Assembly (NCBI GenBank): GCA_025529335.1
Contig: JAMYHX010000070.1
Span: 54,662 to 118,661, forward strand
DNA length: 64,000 bases
Reading direction: 5' to 3'
Origin: Rhizopus sp. PT2906
Taxonomy: Eukaryota > Mucoromycota > Mucoromycetes > Mucorales > Rhizopodaceae
The notes beneath the pieces are model-generated. The model searched no databases, had not been told where the DNA came from, and was given only the letters and a program-made list of their open reading frames with translations. This document shows positions 43,967-56,138 of the stretch, piece after piece. Every line of letters begins with the position of its first letter. Position 1 is the first letter of the stretch. Both the position numbers and the translations under genes were made by a program.

Positions 43967-44096
43967 GACATAATGTGTGTGTATGTGTACACGTTTATAT
44001 ACACACAATGTATTAATAGAAATAAACATATCTCGATCCTATATAAAATTAAATGACTTGACTATCGTCACATTTTTTTTTCTCATTTTCTTGCTA
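43807..44096. repeat. CT microsatellite and cyclin H promoter
   Basis: A (CT)n tract at about 43933-43963 followed by GTGTGT repeats, then the T-rich leader of the cyclin H gene. Confidence 0.7.
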
Positions 44097-45179
44097 ATGT
44101 CAACACCAACAAAAAAGCCAGCCATCTATGAAGAATCAACTCAATATCAACACTGGCGGTTTAGTCCAGAACAGCTCTGGACTATTCGTAATAAACGAAC
44201 AGAAGAAGCTATTGATCGCGTAAAGAAAAACCAAAAGAAGGATTCAGTAAGTTTGTTTATATTATTCAATGAAATTACTAATGCATCTCCAAGGAAGTAG
44301 ACGACGAAAAGTTTCTTTCAGCTAAAGAAGAACTTGCATTGTGTCGGTTTTATGAAAAACAGTTGGAAGGCATGTGCAAGCATTTGAAATTCAGCGATAT
44401 GGTCATGGCAACAGCTGTGATCTATATGAAGCGATTCTTTTTATACAATACTGTTATGGATTATCATCCCAAGGATATCTTGTAAGGTGAACTCTATTGT
44501 ATCTTAAGCATATCTCACCCTCTTTTCTGTAGTTTGACTTGTCTGTTTCTAGCTACCAAGTCAGAAAGCGAGAGAATATCAATAGAAGATTTCGGAAAAT
44601 CGCTGCGACTCCCATCTACAGAAGGTGTGCTCAACCTAGAATTCACAGTCTCTCAGGGACTCAAGTTTCAGTACTATGTACATCATCCATTTAGACCGGC
44701 TTATGGCTTATTTTTAGATATGCAACAGTCTGTTGATGTGAAGACGTTAAAATTAGTGTATAAACATGTCGTAAACCATGCTATTCCTGATATGCTGCTA
44801 ACCGATCTACCGCTGATTTATCAACCTTCTCAACTTGCACTTGCAGCCTTCATGATTGCTAGCAAAGATCATGCTGGATTCCAAGATCAGATCAAAAATT
44901 ACATACAAGAAAAGTTTAACGAGTCAAATTCTGAAAAGCTGCTCAGTATCATTAATGGAATCATGGAGTTATTCACAGAAGATCATAAGCCGGTATTACA
45001 AGAGGAAGCAAAGAAGATTGATTATCGTCTACGCCTGGTGACTTATCCAGATACAACTCTGTAAGTTATATACATTCATTAAAGATTTGTTTTATTGACA
45101 TTGTAGTAGAAACAAGAAGCGTTTAGCAGAAAAGGGTAATGAGGAAGAGGACAAAAAGAAGAAGGCCAGAGTGGATTAG
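44097..45179 (+). CDS. CCNH: Cyclin H (TFIIH/CAK subunit)
   Basis: Exons 44097-44246, 44294-44481, 44533-45060 and 45107-45179 give 312 aa. The N-terminal helix (YEESTQYQHWRFSPEQLWTI) matches cyclin H. The first cyclin box has ELALCRFYEKQLEGMCKHLKF, ATAVIYMKRFFLYNTVMDYHP and ILLTCLFLATKSE. The second fold contains LKFQYYVHHPFRPAYGLFLDM and IYQPSQLALAAFMIASK. The basic C-terminal tail ends KKKKARVD. It activates Cdk7/Kin28 in the CAK module of TFIIH, which phosphorylates the RNA polymerase II CTD and cell-cycle kinases. Its TAG stop overlaps the stop codon of the converging ING gene. Confidence 0.94.
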
Positions 45180-46053
45180 TGTTTCTGTTTCTTTTTGGTT
45201 GTCGTACTATGTGTAACTGCGCAATGTTTACAGAACCATGCTCCTTTTGGCCGCGAATCTAACCCAACACATTCATAATGAAACCATTCGATCTCACACT
45301 ATATCTTTGAACTAAGTATATGCATATACACAATAAAATAATTGACTTACGCCTGGGTTATCACAAGCAACCATTTCACCAAAAGAGACTCGTTGACAAT
45401 AACAATAACGTGGTTCATTTGGATCAATAGGCATGTTACTGAAGGAGATTTCCCTAGGATACAATGGGTTGGTATTGTATTTTTCTCTCTTTTTTCTTTT
45501 TCCTTACTTTTGTAAATTATCAGAAGAATAGTCTTCTTCGTTTGTTTTTTTCTTTCTGCCTCTCCTTGATTCACCTTGAGAAGGTTTTATTGATTCATAC
45601 TGAGCATGTTCATACATTCTATGTGTTGGTTCCAATAACTGTTGTTCAGCCTCTATTCTTTCTAGATCATTATCTAGTTTTGTACAGTGTCGATCAACAG
45701 AATCATAGGTTGATTTAGCCAGTGCATATTTTTCTTCTCCTTTATTAATCACTTCCTTTAATAAATTGCTAATATGCTCTAATTTTTTTTTTCTTTCTTC
45801 TGGTGATAAATCTTTCCCTGATGTTGTTAGCAGCATTGTTTCTTTTTCTACTTGATACATCAACTCTTCTGCATTATCATCTAGTTGTCGTATGAGGGTA
45901 TAATTTCGTCGTAATTCAAGAGGTAAATCTTCCACAGCTGGGTTATTTTGGTTGTAATTAATAAAAACTGTAATTATAAAAGATTCACTTACTATCAGAG
46001 TATTCGCCAAGAAAGGCAGCTGTCAATGGTGACTCTTTTGTAGTTTTTGTCAT
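45176..46053 (-). CDS. ING-family PHD-finger protein
   Basis: Exons 46053-45993, 45937-45508, 45438-45351 and 45298-45176 give 233 aa. The N-terminal ING helical domain contains TVEDLPLELRRNYTLIRQLD and a long coiled region. A basic hinge (RRGRKKKTNEED) leads to a C-terminal PHD finger with the C4HC3 pattern: CYCQRVSFGEMVACDNPGC, EWFHYECVGL, WFCKHC. Aromatic and acidic positions for H3K4me3 binding (the Y before CYCQ, the M/V-A-C-D segment, W of EWFH) are present. ING proteins target histone acetyltransferase or deacetylase complexes to H3K4me3. The TAA stop (45178-45176) lies inside the end of the cyclin H gene on the other strand. Confidence 0.93.
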
Positions 46054-47191
46054 TTTGTATAATGAAAAGAAATTAGTAGCCAATGTATAGTCATTCTATA
46101 TCCTCCACAAAAATACGGTCACGTATTGAAATGCAACCGTATGCTTATTTTTAAACTTGAGTGGTTTTGCTACATCTTCTTATGGAGCTAAGCTTGAAAT
46201 CATAATATTTAATTCTTTACTGTTGTCAGATGTATGTTTCTTCTCTTATACAAGATACTTTCTTAAGCTTTTTTTCTTTAAAAACAAAATTCACGATTCC
46301 CCCCTCCCCTCCTCAAATGCTGGTATAGGTACGACATGAACTTGGTGTTGTCAATGCTTGAATATGATACTATTCGGCTTTGTGTAATAAAAAATAATGG
46401 CATATAACTCAATGGTCATGACCGTTGCAAACTATGCCTCAAGGCTCACCACCATCTCTTTCTGATCCTTTCATTTCATTATACAGACACGTCCTATCAT
46501 TTTTCCAGTAAGCTGTAGTGCAAACTTTTATATGTCTAAACAGAAACTTACAGCCGCTCATTCAGAGTTGTAGTAGTACAATCATAGTTACACCCCAAGT
46601 GAAGATTAAAAAAAAAGAAGAGAAACGTTATTTAAAATGTTGTTAGGTTTCTATCAGTAAAGAATAATTGTAGTTAAGATTATGCATTAAAAAAATAATG
46701 AATAGACTCTTTATAACACAATGAAAACCATGTACACAAATAGAAGCTAAAGTATTGACCACAGCCATCTTATTATGCGAATCATTTTCATATATAAAAT
46801 AGATGCATGTATATGCCTGATGGCATTGTTGGCCTTTATTCTCAAACTGCTTAAAGAAATGTTCAGCTCCTTCATGGTTCGATAACACAAGCAGAGATCG
46901 GACTTTTCCTATTAGAATTGTTGTCCTACCAAATTTAAAGTGTTTCACACTGTCATAGTTATCAGATTTTCGTACATAATAGAAATAAAGAGTTCAAGAT
47001 GAAAGAGAGAAAAGAAAGAAGTGATGTTATTATCAATGTATATAGTTTATATGTTTTCTATATGGTCATTTCCCTTTCATTTGTATATGCAAATCTGTGT
47101 TGTCATCTAACACAAAAAAAATCTGATAAAAACAATTCCCGACAACCCATTCCCTCTTTCTTTTTTTCTTCTTTCTTCTTTTTACACAATT
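46054..47191. other. Intergenic spacer with no supported gene
   Basis: ING promoter on the left, T/C-rich leader of the next gene on the right. A minus-strand ORF at 46948-46643 has no motif and no clear splice partners. Confidence 0.45.
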
Positions 47192-48179
47192 ATGTCATCC
47201 ATTTTGAATACAATTAGCACCTATTTTTCCGGTGGAGAAACAAAGAAAGAAGAAACAGTCGAGGTTGAGACTGATCAGCTACCACCTGAAGATGTCGTTA
47301 TACAAGATTGCAACAACTGTTCTGCTGATTGTGACGATCACCAAAACTATCCCTCCTATCTTCAATTCGATACCGAGTCACCTTTACTAGGTTCAATGTC
47401 ACCTTATGGACGACACTTGATGATCAGTACAGCCCAATGTGATTGGGCAGAACGTATAGAAGAAGACGAAGGCACCCTTGCTGCCGAATTGAGTGCCATG
47501 ATCAAGGCAAACCCTATGCCCTGGCGTACGTTTATCACCAACACATCTCATATTCCCACACACTCAACTACTGTTCAATGTGCGATGGATGTAATCATCT
47601 TGCCAGATAACATCGTCGTCGGTAATGTCACGGCTGATGACGCTCAAACCATCTATGACGTCTTTGTGAAGAGGCCCTTGCCTGAAGGACCACTAGAGGA
47701 CGTAAAAGAGGCATTCAAATCGGCTGATTTAAAGGAACTTGGTGTATATCCAAACCCATACGAATCAATGATCCTCATTTGTTCACACAGAAAGAGAGAT
47801 AAGCGATGTGGTATCACAGCACCGATCTTGAATCGTGAGTTTGATCATGTCTTGAGAGATTTAGACGTTCATGATGGAGAAGGGGGTACGACTGTCTTGA
47901 TGGTGAGCCATGTTGGAGGTAAGTGCGTTATGACTCTTGTGACCTAAAGTTTTAAGATGTGTTTTCAAAAAAAAAAAAAAAGGTCATAAATTTGCGGGAA
48001 ATGTCATTTGCTATATCCACAAGGGTCAGACAGGTATTTGGTATGGTCGTGTCAAGTCATGTCACTGTAGATCAATTGTAGAGGAGACAATTTTGAATGG
48101 AAAAGTGATTAAGGATTTGTATAGAGGATGTATGTCCAATAGCTTTAAAGAAAGTAAATGTAACAGAATAAAATGGTGA
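47192..48179 (+). CDS. Suc/Fer-like (Apd1/Aim32-type) thioredoxin-fold protein
   Basis: Exons 47192-47918 and 47983-48179 give 307 aa. A Cys-containing segment near residues 40-50 (DCNNCSADCDDHQNYPS) and DTESPLLGSMSPYGRHLMIST are typical of the sucrase/ferredoxin-like family. The C-terminal thioredoxin-like part has ILICSHRKRDKRCGITAPIL (a Cys-x8-Cys cluster) and GHKFAGNVICYI...GIWYGRVKSCHC (His and Cys that bind a [2Fe-2S] cluster in Apd1/Aim32). It is likely a cytosolic or mitochondrial Fe-S/redox protein. The second exon supplies the HKFAGNV motif, so the intron model is required. Confidence 0.9.
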
Positions 48180-49251
48180 AACAGTGATTATTTAGGAAGA
48201 CAATGCTCACATGAACGGGTCCGATCATGTAGTCCATGAATACATCATGATCTCTCTATATGTCAAATATTTATATCTCTTGATGCGGGCAATGCTCTTG
48301 TGTTTATACAAAGAAAAAGAGAGAGAGAGTGTGTGTGTACTATGAGATATAAAATACACGGATTCTTTTTATTTCGATCGAAGGACAGCTGAATGTTTAC
48401 GCGTTCTTTTTTTGCATAAAAGATGGCTGTATTGTAGTTTCAAAGACAATAGAGAAAGGGATGCATGTTCATTTACCGAACAAAGGTTTACCCTATCTTT
48501 TATTTACAGATCAGTAAAGATCAAAAAGATTTGTGTAAGAGTAAACAAATAAGTGAAAAATGCTAATGAAAACTGGTTTCGTCTCTTTCCTTCTCTAGTC
48601 CAGGGCATGGATCGTGGATAGCTATGGTGCAGTGAAACGTCAAATGACCTGTCTGTAGTGAACCAATACGGACTATTTTTAAAATCAATCTCTTTTCACC
48701 AAAGTAAACTACTGACAGGGGAGATATATTAAATATAATGAATCACTTGTAGAATTCAGAGTACATGTCAACAAGGCACTTCCAAAGAAAGAAAGAAACG
48801 GTAAAAATAAAATGGCTGTTGTCAGTGTCACAAACTGAGGTAAAGGATCAGAGCTTCCGAGTTGTGGGAAAAAAAACATTGAAAAAAGAGAAGACCCAGA
48901 ACGGAAAAAAATGGATAAGTCTCTTTTTGTTGTTGTTAGGCTATTCACACATTCTATTTAAGAGAGGAAATAAAACTAGAAAAGTTATCATTTGTTTTCA
49001 CAAGCATGGATGTTGCTAGAAATTGCTTCCAAGAATAGAAAAGCACAAGACTCGTAATAAAAATAATAAAAAACATCACCTTTTTTTTGCAAATGCGTGA
49101 GAGTGAGATGGAGAGGAAGAAAGAGAGAGAGAGAGAGAGAAGGGTACGCGCCTTCTTTTTTTTGGCATTAACAGTTGATTATATAAAAAGTGAAAATCAC
49201 AATAAAGTATCGGATTGACACGTGTAAAGAAGCAAAGAGACACAAACAGAC

Positions 49252-49296
<45 letters not shown>

Positions 49297-49480
49297 CAAA
49301 AAGAAATGAGGAGATTGTACACCCCTTTTTTTTTTTGAGGCATATTTGAGCATATATATTTTAAGCACATGCTGTCCCCTTTTTTAGAATCAATAAATCA
49401 CCTCTCTTTTTAAAATAAATATAAAAAGTACCCATCAACCTTATTTTCCTTTCCCTTTTCCTCTTTCTCTTTATTAACAA
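48180..49480. other. 1.3-kb spacer with GA microsatellites
   Basis: No gene supported. (GA)n tracts occur at about 48319-48330, 49121-49141 and 49251-49292. The end is a strongly CT-rich leader before the ATG at 49481. Confidence 0.5.
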
Positions 49481-49720
49481 ATGAACAATCAACGAGAACC
49501 CAATAAGATACCCTCTATTGTAAAACAACTTTTACAATCTGTGCTACCCAATAATAAACCAACATCAGTACCTATCGAAGCAAAAAGTCCATTTGAAGAG
49601 CTTTATTTCTCATTCCCTGCATTAGAAGATGATACTTCATCAATATCAAGTAACAACACATTGGCGACTCATTGTGGACATCAACATCATAAAACAAATA
49701 ATATGAAAGCATTATGTTGA
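49481..49720 (+). CDS. Small unknown protein (79 aa)
   Basis: This intact single-exon frame has a typical local promoter layout (TATAAAAAG at about 49418, then a CT-rich leader ending TTAACAAATG). The protein is Asn/Ser-rich with a possible short helix (IPSIVKQLLQSVLPN) and an acidic aromatic block (FEELYFSFPALEDDTSSIS). I recognise no family. It could be a short regulatory protein or first exon, but no donor site is needed because a stop follows. Confidence 0.5.
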   Translation: MNNQREPNKIPSIVKQLLQSVLPNNKPTSVPIEAKSPFEELYFSFPALEDDTSSISSNNTLATHCGHQHHKTNNMKALC

Positions 49721-50054
49721 TCAACTAGATATTTTATACACACACACGCACACACGCACACACGCATATAATATATATATATACCACGAATCTATACCCC
49801 TCAACATGTCTCTCTTTCATTCCTTTTATTTCTTTACTCTTTATTTATTATTATCATTTGTACAGTATAAATAAACTCTTTTATATAATATGTCATTAAA
49901 GTATATACAAATGTGTGCTTGATAAACAAGATTAGGACAAAATTCTAGGTCCAAACTATTGTATCACATCAATTTCCAGTTGCTTTTTATGGCGGATATC
50001 AAACTAAGTCATCTTTTTCTTTTATCTTTCTTCTTTCTTTTTCTATTTGAAAAT
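49721..50054. other. Spacer with (CA)n microsatellite
   Basis: CACACACG repeats and TATATA at about 49738-49780 follow the small ORF, then the promoter of the reductase gene. Nothing else seen. Confidence 0.5.
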
Positions 50055-50938
50055 ATGTCTAACCAACCTATTGTATTAATCACTGGCTGTTCAAGCGGAG
50101 GGATTGGTAAAATACATGAGAAAATGTATAATAACAAAAAAAGATTAACATACATAGGCTATTCACTTGCAAAGGTATTTGCCAAAGAAGGAAATAAAGT
50201 CATTGCTACTGCACGTCGCGTCGAGGCCATGGAGGGGCTGGAAGGTGTGTTTACAATGCATAAATTTGTTTATGATATATTAATCTATTGTAGAGTTTGG
50301 TTGCGATAAAGAAAGATTAGATATTATGAGTCAAGAATCAATCGAACGAGTTATCGAGGTATTTATATATAAAAATGACAAAGAGAGGGAGTAACACTTA
50401 GAGATATCTTGTAGAATGTCATTGCCAAATATGGACATATAGGTAAAATAAATATGAAACACATTAGACTAAGTATTGATAATATTTGTTTTATAAAGAC
50501 GTCTTGGTGAACAATGCAGGAATGCCGTAAATAAAGACTTTGTTGTGGGACCTTCTTTATTATTAATCATTTACTAGTGCCGTAGGTGCTTTACTTGATA
50601 TCGATTTGGATAAGGCTCAGCAATGTGTAAATACTAATGTGTTTGGTACCCTTGCTATGTGTCGTGCTGTTGCTGTTCACATGGCCAAGAGAAAGAGGGG
50701 TAAGATCGTCAACATTGGTTCTGTGGTAGGATACACGAGTACACCTTGGGCTGGTAAATGAAAAAGCAAAGCGAAAAGAAAATGTATATTTTGTATATAT
50801 TATTCTAACCATTGCTTTTCAAAGGTATCTATGCTCTCTCTAAGGCCGCTGTTCATTCTATGTCGGATACCTTGCGTATGGAACTAAAGCCCTTTGGTAT
50901 CCAAGTCACTGTTGTTGCTCCAGGTAAAAGAAAAAAAA

Positions 50939-50969
<31 letters not shown>

Positions 50970-51466
50970 AAGCATTAATAAAAGAAGGGACTTATTAACG
51001 CTGTTCTTATCAGGTGCCATTCGATCCAACATCGGAGCAGCTGGAGAAGCAGGCAATCTTGTGCCAGAAGGTAAGCATCAAGAATATTATGCGAGGAGCA
51101 ATGTGTGAAAATAAAAGAGGGAGGAAAGGGAATTCTGATATGTACGGAATAGGCTCCCTTTATGCACCCGTTGCCAACTATATTATTGCCAGAGCATCCT
51201 TATCTCAAGGTAACTCAAAGTGATGGGGGACAACGCGTGGTGACTCTAACATGATTACTCTAGGTCCTCATTCTACTCCAACCGAAGTCTTTGCATCGCG
51301 TGTCGTCAAGAAAGTCAGTCAAGCTACAGCACCTCGTTATATTACTACGGGTGCCATGTCATGGATATTCATCGTCCTTTACTATTTGCCATTGTTTATC
51401 AAGGAATTTCTCTTCAACAAACGTTTTGACGCCCATAAAAGACAAATATATGACATTCTTGTATGA
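50055..51466 (+). CDS. Ayr1-like short-chain dehydrogenase/reductase, membrane-anchored
   Basis: Ten exons (50055-50106, 50158-50244, 50294-50358, 50415-50442, 50499-50526, 50578-50753, 50825-50923, 51014-51070, 51153-51209, 51264-51466) give 283 aa, all in phase. SDR motifs: cofactor loop TGCSSGGIG (TGxxxGxG), RR at the NADPH-selective position (ATARRVEAM), NNAG, the catalytic Ser in GSVVGYTSTPW, and YALSK (YxxxK). A C-terminal hydrophobic helix (MSWIFIVLYYLPLFIKEFLF) should anchor it to ER or lipid droplets, as in 1-acyldihydroxyacetone-phosphate reductases. The last exon is almost identical in DNA sequence to the partial gene at the right window edge. Confidence 0.9.
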
Positions 51467-52105
51467 CATCAAACATGTTGTCAATACTGTTTCCCTTCGT
51501 AGATGTGACATAATATCGGATGGAAACACATGTAGGATTGTCCTACACCAAAAAATGCAACTCACGCCATGATGTGCAATATACTAACTGTAATTGATTC
51601 GTCCTTGTATTTTCTATTCGACTGTTCTTTTTATACATGCTTCCGTATTCTATTTTAACCCTTTCTAAAATAGATAACACCAGTTCCTTATTTATTATCC
51701 TGTTTTGTGCGAAATAACAAATAACGGAATGTTGGTTCCGAGCGTGTTGTTACACAAGCATGGTGGTTAGACTGCAAATTGGCAATCAAGCGCTGAAATA
51801 GCAATAGAAAGAAGGTGCGTAGAGGACGGGACTTGCCTAAAACCATGCGTTGTTGTGTAAAAAATTAATTACCTGTTGCCTTGACAACTATAGTCTTTTG
51901 TTGTTGTTTTTCGTTGCTAATCAGACTGTCGCACAATTTGATCTTCTTGTATAAAAGGGGATGCATAAATAAAGCAATTGTTTTTCTTTTCTATTTTTCC
52001 TAGTCGAATACCCTTTTTTCTTTTTTCTTTCTTTTTTAAATAGCCTTTAGCCATCTATAATTTCAAATATACCCTTTGTACTTTTAATTACTTTTTCCTT
52101 AACAA
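51467..52105. other. Spacer upstream of Sel1-repeat gene
   Basis: 3' flank of the reductase gene and T/C-rich promoter/leader of the next gene. No gene or RNA recognised. Confidence 0.5.
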
Positions 52106-55100
52106 ATGGGAAACAATGTTAGTATTGAGGCAAAATCTCAACCAAGTTTGAGTAGAAACTCGTTGATGGCCATTCAATCATCTGCCATGATACATCACGA
52201 TAATAATGAATTGATTCTCTCCTTGCAGCAACAACCACAGCCACAACAAAGGAAAAGACAAAAAAACGTCCCCTTCGAAAACCGTTCGAGCATTGTCCAG
52301 TCAGGACTCTCTGTAGAGCCATTCTCTCGCCTAGCTCCCGAGTCCTCCTTTACTGAATTAACTGATTATTCTCACTTTTCGTTCAATGGCAAAGATAATG
52401 ACTACATTATGACCGTACCTGATTTACATCGACCTCAGCCAAGCCCAACCACTGTTCACCAGCTAAAGACATCCAAGGAGATAGTGGACTACCTTATCAA
52501 GCATACTTCGAGTACATTTGACATCCTTACCGAGATCTTTGCCTCGCCACGCATGAAACAAAGTCAGGATCTTCAACGGGAAGCCTTCAAGGCAGCTGAA
52601 CTTTGGACTCAGATCGCAGATGATCCTACCGCAAAAACTTGTGTAGCAAGGTGCAAGCTTTGTGGTTGGGGTACCACTAAAGACCCAAAAGTCGCATTTC
52701 AAGAACTACAGTCTCTGGCAGAAGCTAATGTTTGGGAAGCTTACTTTTTCCTTGGTCAATGTTATTATTACGGTATTCAACATGATGATCAGCAAGATAT
52801 CGTTCAGCCCGTAGATCGAAAGAAGGCTATCTTTTGGCACAAGAAAACCATCCAATTACCGCAGCGATACACAACAAGTAAATGCGCTCCTTACTTTGTG
52901 GCTCAAGCACAGGTTTGTGTAGCCATCACCAGTCTGATCTCGGATGAATCGTTTCCTGAAAATGTGGAGCTTATTAAACAAAGCGCGAATGCGGAAAACA
53001 AGTAAAGCATTTCATTACCATAGTATACGTGTCATAGATTAACCTTTTTTTTCATATATTAGACTTGCTGAATATCTTTTGGGTTACTTGGTTAAGCTTG
53101 GCGTTGTCAGCGACGCGCCCAGGACAGAAAAGGAATACTTTGCATCCAGTGCTCAAAAGCTTTATTCTCCAGCTCAAGTTCAGCTTGCTTTAATCTTACT
53201 ACAAGAAGGCAAAATAAAAGATGGACTTGGTTGGCTAAAGAAGGCTACAGACTTTGTAAGAATCTATTTATCATCTTTATGAGTTCATCATTAACACATA
53301 TAAATGAAACAGAATGATCCTCAGGCTTACTATCAACTCGGTAATATCTACGAGCTAGGACTATACGGTATCATGGCCAATCATGAGCTAGCCTATGCTA
53401 ATTACTTTCATGCTGCTGAAAAGCACGGTCATCATCCGTCCGAGTTCCGTCTAGGCATGAACTATCTGATTGGTGGCATGGGCCTCTCTAAAGACGCAGC
53501 CAAGGCATATTCATTCATCCAGCGTGCTGCTCTCGCTGGCGATCCTAGCGCTCAGTATACTCTTGGTGTCATGTACCGTGATGGTAACGTTCCTCACCAG
53601 TCTCATCAAACTGCACATGAAATTGCACAAAACAAAAAGGAAGCCTTCCAATGGTTTCGAAAGGCAGCAGCACAGAACTTCCCGACCGCGCTTACACAGA
53701 TAGCGTCTTGCTATGAGCATGGTGTTGGTGTAGCTGTGAACTATGTTGTAGCCAGCCAATATTATGAAAAAGCGGTTAGATATCAGAGCAATCATCTTCC
53801 AAGTGCACAATTAACGTACGCTACCTTCTTGCACAAGCAAGGCAAATACAAGGAGGCCCTCAACTATTATCTATTGGCATCTGGTTTGACTCAAGCCAAT
53901 GCGTACCCTTCATCACCTCCTATAACACGAGCAGCTAAACGTATGGTGGCCATTCTTTACCTTGATAACAGTAAAGATCCCAACATTCCCTACAAGCCAA
54001 AGGAAGGATTTGATCTTCTTTCAGATTTAATCAACTCTGATCCAAATGATGGATGTGCTCATTACTGGGTAGGCGTCTGTTATGAGGAAGGTATACCGGG
54101 TATATGTCCGATTGACTTGCCACAATCATACAAGCATTATCTGATTTCTGCCAACCTTGACTACAGTGATTCTCAGTTCCAAGTATGTTTAGCGAATATC
54201 CAGTCAGTTACTTCTTGATACTAATCCACTTTGACTCTATAGGTAGGGCACATGCTATGCAAAGGTGTTGGTGTCCAAGAGGACAGGCGTGCAGCATTTG
54301 AATGGTTCATGAAGGCGTCAAAGCAGAAACATCCTAAAGCGCTTTACTATATCGGAATCTACTACTACAACGGGTGTGGCGGCGTTCCTCGTGACCATGA
54401 TAAAGCAAGAGAATACTTTAAGAAATCAGCTCAGTTAGGAGTTGTCGATGCCATGATATCCTATGCTCAGCTGTGCCAAGAAAAGACAAAGATAAGTACG
54501 GGCCAGCAAGAGATCAAATCGCTTCAGAGAGCGTCTTTTGATTGGTACAAGAAGGCTGCGGCTCAGCAGCATCCTACTGCGTTGCGCGAACTAGGTCGAC
54601 TGTACGGTGCAGGCATTGGAACAGAAAAGAATGATCTGCTCTCGGCTGAATATCTCAAGATGGCTGGAGATAAGCAAGATCCTTTGGCTACTCTACTTCT
54701 TGGTGGCTATTATGAAAACGGCCGTGGTGGGTTACCAAAGGATATTCACCTGGCTCTAAACTGCTACTTAAAGGCCATTCAACTTGGTCAGCCAACGTAA
54801 GCAACAACCATCTGATTTTACGATGCACGGCTAACTTATTTGACCATAGTGCTCTATTTGCTGCTGCGGAAGCTTACGAAAAGCTAGGGCAATATGATAA
54901 ATCTTACGAATACTATAACCGTGTTGTTAATGATACCAGAATTTCCAAGCAATTCAAGACATATCGCACTGCATGCCTAAGACGCTCTTTATACAGTTTA
55001 AACTATGATCCAACTACACTCATTCATCAGCCTATGGCAAGCACATTAAAATCCTCACATTCATTAGATAAGTACAGCAATCTATCAATAACAGAAGCAT

Positions 55101-55363
55101 TCCAAACAATATTTTCACTGGCCACTAGAGATCAGTTCAAAGAAGCCTATGTCTGGTTAGCCGAGTGCTATCAAGATGGCAATGGTATTGTCAAGGATAT
55201 GTCTCAGTCCATACAATGGAGAACAAAAGCCGCTCTGGAAGCTAATGACCTTTACTCCATGCGAAAACTTGCCTGCATGTATGAACAAGGCATAGAAGTA
55301 GAGAGGAATGTGACACTCGCACAAAAGTTCTATCAAATGATTGCTGATCATCGCCACTCATGA
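52106..55363 (+). CDS. Sel1-repeat protein with N-myristoylation signal
   Basis: Exons 52106-53001, 53063-53255, 53313-54182, 54243-54796 and 54850-55363 give 1008 aa. It begins MGNNVS, fitting the N-myristoylation consensus (Gly2, Ser6), so the protein is probably membrane-tethered. After a ~140-residue disordered start come many Sel1-like repeats, recognisable as A-x2-x-LG-x-Y-x-G-x-G-V-x-x-D-x-x-K-A-x-x-W/Y-x-x-K-A-A units: AQYTLGVMYRDGNVPH, IASCYEHGVGVAVNYVVASQYYEKA, LYYIGIYYYNGCGGVPRDHDKA, LRELGRLYGAGIGTEKNDLL, LLLGGYYENGRGGLPKDIHLA and WLAECYQDGNGIVKDMSQS. Such proteins are scaffolds for chitin synthase regulation (Skt5/Chs4) or ER quality control (Hrd3). There is no CaaX box or signal peptide, so neither assignment is firm. 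Confidence 0.9.
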
Positions 55364-56130
55364 CCTTGTTATTCATAATTGCTTGTATATCATGTAAGAT
55401 TTCTTTCACTTTCACTTTGCTCCACTCTTTTGACAAGAAAGTGTTATATTAATAACTCATATGTGTATATGTATCATTTTCTCTTATATTTTACCTCCCC
55501 TTTATATATATATATATATATTATATACATATCAATATTTATCTTTTATATACAATCTTATTTATATATCCCTATGTTATATGTAACACATTCCCTTTAT
55601 CCTTTAATAAAATTTCGCATAATTTTTTGAGCACATCAAGTCCAATTACATATATCACCATGACAACATTCGTATTACAGTTAACGTCATTCGCTGTTCT
55701 TTTCTCCAGAATGCGGTCGATATAGCTTGACAAATTTTTAGTCTCAAAAGACTGTTGTTGAGAAGCTCGTCTTTCACAAATGCAATGTGGCTGTGAGAAG
55801 AGCAACTTTACATCCTGTAGCCTGTAGTATTTGATGATGCGTCATATCCAATATGTAATTGGTTGACAACATTTATTCTTGCATATAAAGGTCAATTTTC
55901 TTTTTGCCATGAATCTCTTTCTTTTCTTTATTCATAAAAAAGCTTATTCCATCTAGTTGTATTCTTATGCTTCTGAGGTAAAGCTATTAATTTAACAATA
56001 TCACAGATATGCTTGATAAATCTTAACATTACCTAAAGGCAGCCCCTTTCTATAATTCGTAAAGTTTACTATAATAGACTTTCTTTTCAGTTATTGAACG
56101 TATACCTGGTAATTTTTGTAACTTGCAGGT
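55364..56130. other. AT-rich spacer
   Basis: 3' flank of the Sel1 gene with a (TA)n run at about 55507-55521. No supported gene. Confidence 0.5.
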
Positions 56131-56138
56131 TCAGAATA

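Noticed and set aside
46643..46948. Minus-strand 101-codon ORF
   Set aside because: No recognisable motif, no promoter-like leader and no supporting exons; likely chance in AT-rich spacer.
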